Part shown: in pieces, positions 22,332 through 29,058 of the stretch
Numbering within the stretch: the stretch's first letter is position 1
Layout of the letters: the number at the start of each line of letters is the position of its first letter
NCBI GenBank assembly: GCA_036379355.1
Contig: DASVGV010000121.1
Location: forward strand, 1 to 32,614
DNA from: CAJCIY01 sp036379355
Lineage (GTDB): Bacteria; Actinomycetota; Actinomycetes; Mycobacteriales; CAJCIY01
Direction of reading: 5' to 3'
Length of the DNA: 32,614 nucleotides
Translations under genes and position numbers: made by a program
Notes under the pieces: generated by a model
Seen by the model: only the letters and a program-made list of their open reading frames with translations
What the model was told of the DNA's origin: nothing
Database searches by the model: none

Positions 22332-23039
22332 GACCGCGGTCTCGGTGGTCCACGGCAACGGCAGCGGTCGGGTCCGCGCCGGCACGCCACTGGCGAGATG
22401 GCCGTCCGGCACGACGCCGGTGACCACCGACCCGGCACCGACGATGCAGCACGAGCCGACGTCGGCGCCCCGCGTCAGCGTCGCCTTCGGACAGATCCAG
22501 GAGTTGCGACCGACGCGTACGGAGCCCACGCGCACGTTGTGGTAGAAGTGCGCGTCCGGCGTGGTCAGGTAGTGGCTGGAGTCGGCGATCGTGACCTGCT
22601 CCGCGAGGCCCGCCATGGGCTCGAGGACGACGTCGTTGCTGCAGTGCACGATCGAGCCCCAGGACACGATGCCGTCCGCGCCGACCCGGAGAGTGCCCGC
22701 CACGTTGAGTACGACGTCGCGGCGGACCTGGACGCGGGGGCCGAGCTCGACGGACCCACCCTTGAGCATGATCAGCACCCGGTCGTCGAGGCGGGAGCCG
22801 GCGGCGATCCGCAGCACGTTGCGCGACCCGGGCTCCAGCGTGACGCGGACGTCGCGGCCGATCAGCAGGTCCGGGGCGAGGTCGAGATCCAGGTCCGCGC
22901 GGACCATCCGGGCGGCGGCGCGTACCCGACCCGCGAAGGCTGCCCGGCGTAGTCGCTGAGCCACTCGCTGCGCGGGAGGCGCGACCCGGCGCGCGGCGCC
23001 GAAGGCGGCCCACGCCACCCGGTCGGTGCTGCTGCTCAC
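22254..23039 (-). CDS. Left-handed beta-helix (hexapeptide) acyltransferase
   Basis: Protein of 261 residues. After an Arg/Ala-rich N-terminus, imperfect hexapeptide repeats run from about 85 to 245 (LLIGRDVRV, VLRIAAGSRLDDRVLIM, VQVRRDVVLNVAGTLRVGADGIVSW). SSHYLTTPDAHFYHN carries the catalytic-type His, and VGSCCIVGAGSVVTGVVPDGHLASGVPA is the typical terminal coil. An O-acetyltransferase of the WcaF/NodL type acting on a sugar is most likely. I start at GTG 23039 with GGGAG 4 nt upstream. An in-frame ATG at 23108, 14 nt after the GH5 stop, would add 23 residues. It follows the GH5 gene on the same strand. Confidence 0.85.
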   Translation of the reverse strand: MSSSTDRVAWAAFGAARRVAPPAQRVAQRLRRAAFAGRVRAAARMVRADLDLDLAPDLLIGRDVRVTLEPGSRNVLRIAAGSRLDDRVLIMLKGGSVELGPRVQVRRDVVLNVAGTLRVGADGIVSWGSIVHCSNDVVLEPMAGLAEQVTIADSSHYLTTPDAHFYHNVRVGSVRVGRNSWICPKATLTRGADVGSCCIVGAGSVVTGVVPDGHLASGVPARTRPLPLPWTTETAVSASPATEPLGAGGFDGPAADRDGGA

Positions 23040-23122
23040 GGCGCTCCCGTCGTCACCGCGCCGGCGGCTCGTGCCCGGCGTTGCGGCAGAACGTACTGCC
23101 GCCGGCATCCGGCCGCCGCGCG

Positions 23123-24700
23123 TCAGGAGTTGCGGGTGAGCCCGCTGAGGATCGGCTCGCCGGCGACAGCCGGCTCGTAGGTGCCGGTCGGACCGCACGT
23201 CCCAGGAGAGATCAGGTTGAACCAGGTCGCCGTCGAGCAGGTGCCGTCACGGTCCCAGTCCCACGCCGCCCAGCTCCAGCCGTTGGCCTCGGCCTCGCTG
23301 ATGACGTTGGCGTTGAACCCCCAGGACTGCGGGGCGTTGCTGGTCGGCCAGCCGAACTCGCTCACCATGATCGGCACGGTCTTGCCCGGGGTCACGAAGG
23401 GGTCGAGCAGCCACGACGCGCCCGTCCCGCTCGTGCAGGCCGACGGCTGGTCGCAGTTGTAGGCGTGCACCGCATAGACGACGTTCTTGGTGCCCGCCAG
23501 CGGCGCGGTCGACGGCCACTGCGAGGCGTAGTTCAGGACGCCCATGAGGACGAGGTTGTTGGCACCGGTGCGGCGAACGGCGTTGTACAGCGCCGTCATG
23601 CCGACGCCCTGGTAGGTCGTGCCGGCCACGCTGGTGACCGTGCCGCCGTCGCGCCACTGCACCGCAGTCACGCCGTGCGGCTCGTTGAACAGGTCGAACG
23701 CGACGAGGCGGTTGTTCTTGTAGCGGGCGGCCACCTGCGTCCAGAACGCGAGCGATCCGCTGTCGGCCAGGGGGTTCAGCCCCGCGGCATCACAGGTGGG
23801 GTCGTTCCACTGCAGGTCCAGCACAGCGACCATGCCGTACGAGGTGATCCACTGCACGTCCTGGTCGACGGCCTTCTTGTACGCCGGGTCGTAGGTCGAG
23901 CAGCCGGGCATCCACAGCTGCTGGCCCAGCGTCACCCGGACCACGTTGGCGCCCCAGGCCTTGATGCGGCCGATGTCGTACCGGGTCAGGCCGCCGGGCT
24001 GGGTGGCGTCGTACTGGCCGGACCGGTTGAGTCCGCGCAGGACGATGTGCTGGCCGTTGCCGTCGACGATGGCGTTCCCGACGGTCGTCAGCGGGCCGCG
24101 GACGGCGGAGGAGCCCCCGGTCGAGGCGGTGAGGTTCGGCTGCGAGAGGTAGTGCGTCTGCCCGGCCCCCGACGCGGGAGCGTCGACGGCGAGCGCCACG
24201 AACGCGGCGCCGGCCGGCGCGATCCCGGACACCGCGTAGTTCGTCCAGCCCCAGGACCCGTCGCCCAGGGTGTAGCCGACCACGCGATCGGTCGTCAGCT
24301 CGCTGCCGGTCACGGTGTACCAGCGCAGCTGCGCGGTGATCTGGCTCGACGCGGCCGCCGCGCGCACCCGGACGCTGCCCTGGTAGATCGCGCCGGGCAG
24401 GGCGGGAACGGTCTCCGAGCCGGTCAGGGCCACGACGTCGCCGGCGGCGGCGGACGTCACGGCGAGCGACGCCGTACCGTCCGACCAGAGGTAGGGCACC
24501 AGCGGCTGGGTGTCGGACGCCTGCCACGAGCCGATCGCTCCGGTCAGGGCCGCGGTCTCGCCGGGGAGAAGGTTGCCGAGCGGCGCGGTGGCAGCGGCCG
24601 CGTGCGGCAGCAGAGCGGGGACGCCGAGGCCGGCCCCGAGCAGGGCGGCGGCAGCCGCCGCGACGAGACCGCGGCGGCGAACGGGACGAAACAGGCGCAC
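23123..24700 (-). CDS. Secreted GH5-family endoglycanase with N-terminal carbohydrate-binding-like domain
   Basis: Protein of 525 residues. Residues 1-37 are a signal peptide: basic start, long Ala/Leu core, then AAAATAP. Residues about 40-192 look like a beta-sandwich carbohydrate-binding domain (CBM4/9-like: NLLPGETAALTGAIGSW, YQGSVRVRAAA). A Ser/Gly linker leads to the GH5 barrel: LRGLNRSGQ, ANVVRVTL, FDLFNEPHG with acid/base Glu340, HAYN, and VSEFGWPTS with nucleophile Glu448. It would cut a beta-linked glycan outside the cell. Its place beside the exporter and acyltransferase suggests it trims or releases the secreted polymer, as BcsZ does in cellulose clusters. GTG 24700 has AAGGAG 5 nt upstream. 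Confidence 0.92.
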   Translation of the reverse strand: MRLFRPVRRRGLVAAAAAALLGAGLGVPALLPHAAAATAPLGNLLPGETAALTGAIGSWQASDTQPLVPYLWSDGTASLAVTSAAAGDVVALTGSETVPALPGAIYQGSVRVRAAAASSQITAQLRWYTVTGSELTTDRVVGYTLGDGSWGWTNYAVSGIAPAGAAFVALAVDAPASGAGQTHYLSQPNLTASTGGSSAVRGPLTTVGNAIVDGNGQHIVLRGLNRSGQYDATQPGGLTRYDIGRIKAWGANVVRVTLGQQLWMPGCSTYDPAYKKAVDQDVQWITSYGMVAVLDLQWNDPTCDAAGLNPLADSGSLAFWTQVAARYKNNRLVAFDLFNEPHGVTAVQWRDGGTVTSVAGTTYQGVGMTALYNAVRRTGANNLVLMGVLNYASQWPSTAPLAGTKNVVYAVHAYNCDQPSACTSGTGASWLLDPFVTPGKTVPIMVSEFGWPTSNAPQSWGFNANVISEAEANGWSWAAWDWDRDGTCSTATWFNLISPGTCGPTGTYEPAVAGEPILSGLTRNS

Positions 24701-24725
24701 GGGACTCCTTGTCGGTGTCCGGAAT

Positions 24726-24749
24726 GGGATGACCTGAGCCTGGCATCCC
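24726..24749. promoter_or_regulatory. Inverted repeat just upstream of the GH5 gene
   Basis: GGGATG (24726-24731) and CATCCC (24744-24749) form 6-bp arms around 12 nt, about 26 bp before the GH5 GTG. It may be an operator or a leader hairpin. The evidence is the symmetry only. Confidence 0.25.
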
Positions 24750-24773
24750 CGGAAACGGACATGTAGGACGAAA

Positions 24774-24797
24774 AAGGACTAGATCGGCCTAGTCCTT
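24774..24797 (-). terminator. Intrinsic terminator downstream of the kinase gene
   Basis: Read on the minus strand, AAGGACTAG-GCCGAT-CTAGTCCTT forms a perfect 9-bp stem with a 6-nt loop and runs into TTTTT (24775-24771). It stands about 67 nt after the kinase stop (24864) and before the GH5 gene, as expected for a Rho-independent terminator. It is the clearest T-tailed hairpin in the window. Confidence 0.7.
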
Positions 24798-24811
24798 CCC
24801 GTCCGGACGGG
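24798..24811. promoter_or_regulatory. 14-bp perfect palindrome adjoining the terminator
   Basis: CCCGTCCGGACGGG is fully palindromic and directly abuts the terminator stem. It could be a protein-binding site or a second hairpin stabilising the 3' end of the kinase mRNA. Confidence 0.35.
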
Positions 24812-24863
24812 TCATATGCCACTGTGTCCGACATCGCCGCCCCCGCCACGCGGCGGCGATCGG

Positions 24864-25943
24864 TCATCCAGGGGGAGCAGCCGCCGGACCGGCGAGCAGC
24901 GCCTCCGCATCGACGTCGAGCGCGTGCTGGGCGTGCCGGCGGAACATCTCCGCGAACATGGCGTCGCCACGCTCGGTCTGCACGACCAGGATGGCGGACG
25001 CGAACATCATGACGACGCCGCCGAAGGACGCCGGGCGAACGTCGGCGCCGAGCTGCTCGCGGGAGTAGCCCTGGACGCCCGCGCCGACCAGCGCCGCGTG
25101 ATAGGCGTCGAGCAGCTCCTCCTCGTGGGCACGCCGGTTCTCGGTCGTCAGGCTGCCGCCGACGAAGTACGCCACGTCCTGGGCCGGGCTGCCCCAGACC
25201 GCCGTCTGCCAGTCCACGACAGCGGGCGTGCGTACGCCCTCGCGAAACAGCATGTTGTCGAGCCGGTAGTCGCCGTGGGTCAGCGTCCGGGGGCCGTCGT
25301 ACCCGCCCACCATCGCCCCGAGATGAGGCAGCAGCCGCTCGACCAGGGCCCGGTGCTCCGGCGCGATGCGGGCCGCGAAGCGTTCGAGGAACGACGGCGC
25401 GAGCATCGCGAGCAGGCCGACCATCGCCTCGCGCTGGCCCGGGTCCTGACGGTTCAGCCACTCGTGCGCGGCGAAGGCCGGGTCCTCCCAGCCGGCGGCG
25501 TGCAACGCGGCCAGCTGCTCGAGGCACGCCGTCGCCGTAGCGATGTCCGTACCGGCGATGTCGTCACCGGCGACGCAGGGGGCCATGTCCTCGAGAATCA
25601 ACGTGAACCGGTCGGTGTTCACGTCGCGAGCGGCGTAATAGCAACGGGGAACTCCCGGCAGCGGCGGCAATTCGGTATAGACGGACACCTCGATCTCGTA
25701 CGCGCGGGCAACGGCCGATGCGGAGCGACTGCGCTCGTCGGCCGAGGCCAACTTCGCGACGACGCTCTCCGGTCCGGAGCCGGGCCTCTCATAGGTGACG
25801 GCAACGCGCACCGTGTCGGCCATCTGGCCGGTTCCGACCGGCACCACCGAAATATCGGTGACCCGACTCCCCAGCACCGCCGACAGCCACGCCGGGCTGA
25901 TCTCTTCTGGGCCGGACAGAACCGCCGGCTCGACGACCGCCAC
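24864..25943 (-). CDS. Aminoglycoside-phosphotransferase-like small-molecule kinase
   Basis: Kinase-fold protein of 359 residues. The catalytic loop LTHGDYRLDN (221-230) supplies Asp225 and Asn230, and VVDWQTA (242-248) supplies the metal-binding Asp244. VVAKLAS (61-67) carries the probable ATP-binding Lys, and LILEDM (115-120) is the hinge. The family (APH, choline kinase, ecdysteroid-kinase-like) phosphorylates hydroxyl groups on small molecules; the substrate here is unknown. GTG 25943 has GAGGAGG 8 nt upstream. A further 68 codons are open upstream, but they run through the palindromes of the lsr2 promoter region. Divergent from lsr2 and ended by a strong terminator. Confidence 0.85.
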   Translation of the reverse strand: MAVVEPAVLSGPEEISPAWLSAVLGSRVTDISVVPVGTGQMADTVRVAVTYERPGSGPESVVAKLASADERSRSASAVARAYEIEVSVYTELPPLPGVPRCYYAARDVNTDRFTLILEDMAPCVAGDDIAGTDIATATACLEQLAALHAAGWEDPAFAAHEWLNRQDPGQREAMVGLLAMLAPSFLERFAARIAPEHRALVERLLPHLGAMVGGYDGPRTLTHGDYRLDNMLFREGVRTPAVVDWQTAVWGSPAQDVAYFVGGSLTTENRRAHEEELLDAYHAALVGAGVQGYSREQLGADVRPASFGGVVMMFASAILVVQTERGDAMFAEMFRRHAQHALDVDAEALLAGPAAAPPG

Positions 25944-25961
25944 GACGTGATCCTCCTCGCA

Positions 25962-26012
25962 CCCCGGGGAAGTGAACTGTGCCACATGCTGCGAGTGGGG
26001 CATTTCCCGGGG
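25962..26012. promoter_or_regulatory. Long inverted repeat in the kinase/lsr2 divergent region
   Basis: CCCCGGGGAA (25962-25971) pairs with TTTCCCGGGG (26003-26012) over 10 positions with one wobble, around 31 nt. The arms are themselves nearly self-complementary. It lies in the 5' leader of the kinase gene or its promoter. The function is not known. Confidence 0.3.
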
Positions 26013-26071
26013 ACCCTGAGATGGAGGCGGCCACTTTTCGGCAGTGCGTGACTTTCTCGCCCGTGAATCCG

Positions 26072-26086
26072 CTCCTGAGTCAGGAG
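26072..26086. promoter_or_regulatory. 15-bp palindrome upstream of lsr2, candidate operator
   Basis: CTCCTGAGTCAGGAG is a perfect 7-1-7 palindrome, 15 bp upstream of the candidate lsr2 -35 and followed shortly by GAATTC. A regulator of lsr2 or of the divergent kinase could bind here. Confidence 0.4.
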
Positions 26087-26100
26087 AATTCCCGCCCAGG

Positions 26101-26129
26101 TCGATGGCGAGTTCGAAGTGTGCTTTACT
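26101..26129 (+). promoter_or_regulatory. Candidate lsr2 promoter
   Basis: TCGATG (26101-26106) and TTTACT (26124-26129) are separated by 17 bp and match the -35/-10 consensus in part. The region is distinctly A/T-richer than its surroundings. The 5' leader to GTG 26171 would be about 35 nt and contains AGGAG. Confidence 0.35.
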
Positions 26130-26170
26130 TACCCGGCCCGTCCGCATTCATCAGGAGATCGGAATTCATC

Positions 26171-26497
26171 GTGGCCCGTAAGCAGGAAGTCATCGTCCAC
26201 CTCGTCGACGATGTCGACGGCGTCCAGGCAGCCGAAACCGTCGCGTTTGCCCTCGACGGTGTCGCGTACGAGATCGACCTCAGTGCCAAGAACGCCAAGG
26301 CGCTCCGCGCGGACATCTCCAAGTGGACGGCGCATGCCCGCAAGGCGCGCAAGACCGGAGGTGGGCGGCGGCGCGGCGCGGCACGGCCGACCGGCGAGGC
26401 GGCGGCAATCCGGGCCTGGGCCCACGAGAACGGCATCGAGGTGCCGGCGCGCGGCCGCATCCCCGCGGCCGTCGTCGAGCAGTACCACGCTCGCTGA
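26171..26497 (+). CDS. lsr2: Lsr2 nucleoid-associated protein / xenogeneic silencer
   Basis: Small basic DNA-binding protein of 108 residues, a normal length for Lsr2. The N-terminal dimerisation domain starts ARKQEVIVHLVDDVDG and continues through VAYEIDLSAKNA and LRADISKWTAHARKA. An Arg/Gly-rich linker (KTGGGRRRGAARP) leads to the C-terminal DNA-binding domain with IRAWAHENGIEV and the AT-hook-like Arg94-Gly95-Arg96. Lsr2 bridges DNA and silences A/T-rich and acquired genes in actinobacteria, including cell-surface loci. GTG 26171 follows AGGAG at 12-13 nt, a little long. Single-gene unit, divergent from the kinase. Confidence 0.96.
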   Translation: MARKQEVIVHLVDDVDGVQAAETVAFALDGVAYEIDLSAKNAKALRADISKWTAHARKARKTGGGRRRGAARPTGEAAAIRAWAHENGIEVPARGRIPAAVVEQYHAR

Positions 26498-26530
26498 CCG
26501 GCTGCCGGCGCGCCGGCGCGGGACGCTGGT

Positions 26531-26552
26531 CCGAGGTCACCCTCGGTAGAAT
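26531..26552 (+). promoter_or_regulatory. -10 element abutted by a dyad, upstream of the membrane protein gene
   Basis: TAGAAT (26547-26552) is a good -10. It is directly preceded by CCGAGG-TCAC-CCTCGG (26531-26546), a perfect 6-4-6 dyad filling the -35/-10 spacer. A protein bound there would block polymerase. ATG 26607 with GAGGAG lies about 50 nt downstream. Confidence 0.45.
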
Positions 26553-26606
26553 CGAGACTTCCGCGCGGCGCGTCGCCGCGTGCGGATCATCCCCGAGGAG
26601 CAGCGC

Positions 26607-28229
26607 ATGTCGGCCGCCGGCGCCACGTTGCACGGCTGGCCCCCGCCCGCGCCCAGCGCCCTGCGCCGCGCCTGGCGCTCGCTGTCGCGGCGGCCGTGGC
26701 TGCTGGCGCTCGCGATCTGCACGCTGGTCGTCGTCGTGGCGCGGCTCGGCCCCGACTGGCCCGCGCAGGAGTTCCGCGCCCAGCTCGCGCACGACGTGGG
26801 CCTGACCGCCTGGAACGACCAGTGGTACGGCGGGCATCCGCTGTCGGGGTACTCGCTGTTGTATCCCCCGTTCGCGGCCGTGTTCGGTGCCGCGTTCACC
26901 GGGGTGCTCGCCTGCGTCGGCTGCACGTGGCTGGTGAGCCGCCTGCTCCCGCCGGTCGATGCCGGCCGGCGCTGGTTCGGCATCGCCGCCGCGGTCTGCG
27001 TCGCCGGCAACCTGTTCCTCGGCCAGGTGCCGTTCCTGCTGGGCCTCTTCTTCGGGCTCGCGGCCTTCCTGGCCGTGCTGCGCGCGGCACCCTCCCGCTC
27101 CGCCACGACCGTGGTCGCCCTGCTCGCGGCTGCGTCCTCGCTGGCCAGCCCGCTGGCCGGTTTCTTCCTGCTGCTCGCCGCCTTCGCCTGGGCGTTCGAC
27201 GTCGGCTGGCGGCGCGCGCTGCCGCTCGGCGCCGCGGTCGCGGGTTCGGTCCTGTCGCTGATCGCCGGGGGGAGCGCGGGCCCGTTCCCGTTCCCCTGGG
27301 ACGGCCTGATGGATCTGATGATCTTCGTCGGCGCCACTCTCGTCCTGGTGCCGCGGCGCTACGGCCTGCTGCGCCGCTTCGTCTTGGTCTATGCGCTCGT
27401 CGCCGTCGCGTCGTTCGTCATCCCCAACCCGATCGGCGGCAACGTCATCCGGCTGGCCCAGCTGTTCGCCGTCCCAGCAGCGTTCTGGATGCTGACCCGC
27501 CACCGCAAGGCCCTGGCAGTGCTCGGCATCGCCCTCCTGCCGGCCCTGGTCTGGCAGTTCTGGCCGATCGGGTCCGCCGCGGCCCGCGCGGCCGGCGACC
27601 CGTCCGTGAACGCCTCGTACTACACGGGTCTGCTGCGTTTCCTCAGCACCCAGAACCCGGCCGACGGTCGCCTCGAGATCCCGTTCACCCGTGAGCACTG
27701 GGAGGCCGCCCGGGTCGCGCCGTACTTCCCGATCGCGCGAGGCTGGGAGAGGCAGACCGACTACAAGTACGACGCGGTGCTCTACGACACGCTCACCCCG
27801 GCGACGTACCGGCAGTGGCTCGCGAGTGCCGGAGTGGACCTCGTGGCCCTGCCGGACGCGCCGATCGACTACGGCGGCCGGGCCGAGAAGCAGCTGCTCG
27901 CGCACCCTCCTGCCTACCTCGTCCCGGTGTGGCACGACGCGCACTGGAAGGTGTGGCGGGTCGCGGGCGCGAAGCCGCTCGTGTCCGGCGCGGCCACGCT
28001 GGTCAAGCTCGGGACGTCGTCGTTCGAGCTGCACTTCAGCCAGCCTGGCGACGCCGTCGTCCGCGTGCGCATGTCCTCGCTGTGGCAGGTGGCGAACGGG
28101 CAGGGCTGCGTGCTGCCCGCCGAGCCGGACGGCTGGGTGCACGTCCGCGCCACCGAGGCGGGCGACCTGACTGCACGCGCCCGCCTGACGTTCGCCGCGA
28201 TGCTGCCCAGCACCTCGGATCCGTGCTGA
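26607..28229 (+). CDS. Polytopic membrane protein, GT-C-like
   Basis: Membrane protein of 540 residues. An N-terminal helix (WLLALAICTLVVVVA) is followed by an extracytoplasmic loop with NDQWYGGHPLSGYSLLYPP, a motif reminiscent of the acidic first loop of GT-C glycosyltransferases. Seven or eight more helices run to about residue 320. The C-terminal 200 residues are soluble and extracytoplasmic (FLSTQNPADGRLEIPFT, TYRQWLASAGVDLVALPDAP). Overall it resembles uncharacterised actinobacterial GT-C-like proteins that use lipid-phosphate sugars. ATG 26607 has GAGGAG at 6 nt. Assignment to an enzyme class is tentative; a non-enzymatic membrane role is possible. Confidence 0.75.
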   Translation: MSAAGATLHGWPPPAPSALRRAWRSLSRRPWLLALAICTLVVVVARLGPDWPAQEFRAQLAHDVGLTAWNDQWYGGHPLSGYSLLYPPFAAVFGAAFTGVLACVGCTWLVSRLLPPVDAGRRWFGIAAAVCVAGNLFLGQVPFLLGLFFGLAAFLAVLRAAPSRSATTVVALLAAASSLASPLAGFFLLLAAFAWAFDVGWRRALPLGAAVAGSVLSLIAGGSAGPFPFPWDGLMDLMIFVGATLVLVPRRYGLLRRFVLVYALVAVASFVIPNPIGGNVIRLAQLFAVPAAFWMLTRHRKALAVLGIALLPALVWQFWPIGSAAARAAGDPSVNASYYTGLLRFLSTQNPADGRLEIPFTREHWEAARVAPYFPIARGWERQTDYKYDAVLYDTLTPATYRQWLASAGVDLVALPDAPIDYGGRAEKQLLAHPPAYLVPVWHDAHWKVWRVAGAKPLVSGAATLVKLGTSSFELHFSQPGDAVVRVRMSSLWQVANGQGCVLPAEPDGWVHVRATEAGDLTARARLTFAAMLPSTSDPC

Positions 28230-28255
28230 CCCGCGATCAGGTTCGCGAGTAGCCT
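28226..28255 (+). promoter_or_regulatory. Candidate promoter giving a leaderless PlsC-P450 mRNA
   Basis: CTGACC (28226-28231) and TAGCCT (28250-28255) are separated by 18 bp. The ATG at 28264 begins 9 nt after the -10, and no Shine-Dalgarno is visible, so the transcript would start at or next to the start codon. Confidence 0.4.
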
Positions 28256-28263
28256 CCCCGGCC

Positions 28264-29058
28264 ATGGCCGAGCCGGTGTACCGCCCCGTCATCCGGATCT
28301 TCATCGGCGTCTTCCGCGCGCTGCGCCTCGACCTGAGAGTGAGCGGCCAGGAGCACGTCCCGGCGACGGGCGGGGCCGTCGTGGCCATGAACCACATCAG
28401 CTACCTCGACTTCGCCCTCGCCGGTGTCCCGTTCTGGTACGCACACCACCGCCTCGTGCGCTTCATGGCCAAGAAGGAGGTGTTCGACCACCCCCTCTCC
28501 GGCCCGCTGATGCGCGGAATGAAGCACATCCCCGTCGATCGGTCGGCCGGAGCAGGCGCCTACCGGGCCGCGGTCGACGCGCTGCGCCGTGGTGAGCTGA
28601 TCGGCGTGTTCCCGGAGGCGACCATCAGCCGCAGCTGGTGCCTCAAGGAGTTCAAGAGCGGTGCGGTCCGGATGGCGCAGGAAGCAGGGGTCCCGGTGAT
28701 CCCGGTGATCGTCTGGGGCAGTCACCGGGTCCTGACCAAGGGCCGCCCCCGCAACCTGCGCGCGGCGCGCGGCACGGAGGTGTCGATCACCGTCGGCGAA
28801 CCCATGACCGTCGAGCCCGCTGCCGACGTGACCGTCGCGACCAAGGAGCTCGCCGAGGCAATGGGCGCGCTCCTGGACGACGCCCAGCGTCGCTACCACG
28901 CCGACCCCGCGGGCGCCCCCTGGTGGTTACCGGCGAGGATGGGTGGGAGCGCGCCGACCCTCGCCGAGGCCGCCGCGCTGGACGCCGACGACGAACGCCG
29001 GCGTCACGAGCACAGGGCCGAGCGGGCGGCCCGAGCCGAGCGCAGGAGGAAGGCATGA
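28264..29058 (+). CDS. 1-acyl-sn-glycerol-3-phosphate acyltransferase family protein (PlsC-like)
   Basis: Membrane-associated acyltransferase of 264 residues. Motif I NHISYLD (43-49) gives the His-x4-Asp catalytic pair; FMAKKEVF and HIPVDRS follow; motif III FPEAT (116-120) and the VPVIPVIVWG strand complete the fold. It would acylate lysophosphatidic acid or a related lipid or glycolipid. The C-terminal 45 residues are Arg/Glu/Ala-rich and probably helical. It is coupled to the P450 gene by ATGA. A rare TTA leucine codon occurs at 28927-28929. The promoter looks leaderless. Confidence 0.9.
   Translation: MAEPVYRPVIRIFIGVFRALRLDLRVSGQEHVPATGGAVVAMNHISYLDFALAGVPFWYAHHRLVRFMAKKEVFDHPLSGPLMRGMKHIPVDRSAGAGAYRAAVDALRRGELIGVFPEATISRSWCLKEFKSGAVRMAQEAGVPVIPVIVWGSHRVLTKGRPRNLRAARGTEVSITVGEPMTVEPAADVTVATKELAEAMGALLDDAQRRYHADPAGAPWWLPARMGGSAPTLAEAAALDADDERRRHEHRAERAARAERRRKA

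Noticed and set aside
24774..24797. DosR/LuxR-type response regulator box (GGACT...AGTCC)
   Set aside because: Spacing between half-sites is wrong, and the T-run on the minus strand plus position after the kinase stop fit a terminator better.
26505..26516. CCGGCGCGCCGG palindrome after lsr2 as terminator
   Set aside because: It has no loop or T-run, and such CG-only palindromes are expected by chance in this DNA.
26280..28397. Minus-strand open frame of about 705 codons opposite the membrane protein
   Set aside because: Composition is Gln/Arg/Glu-rich without recognisable fold; the plus strand holds lsr2, a helix-rich membrane protein and the start of plsC.
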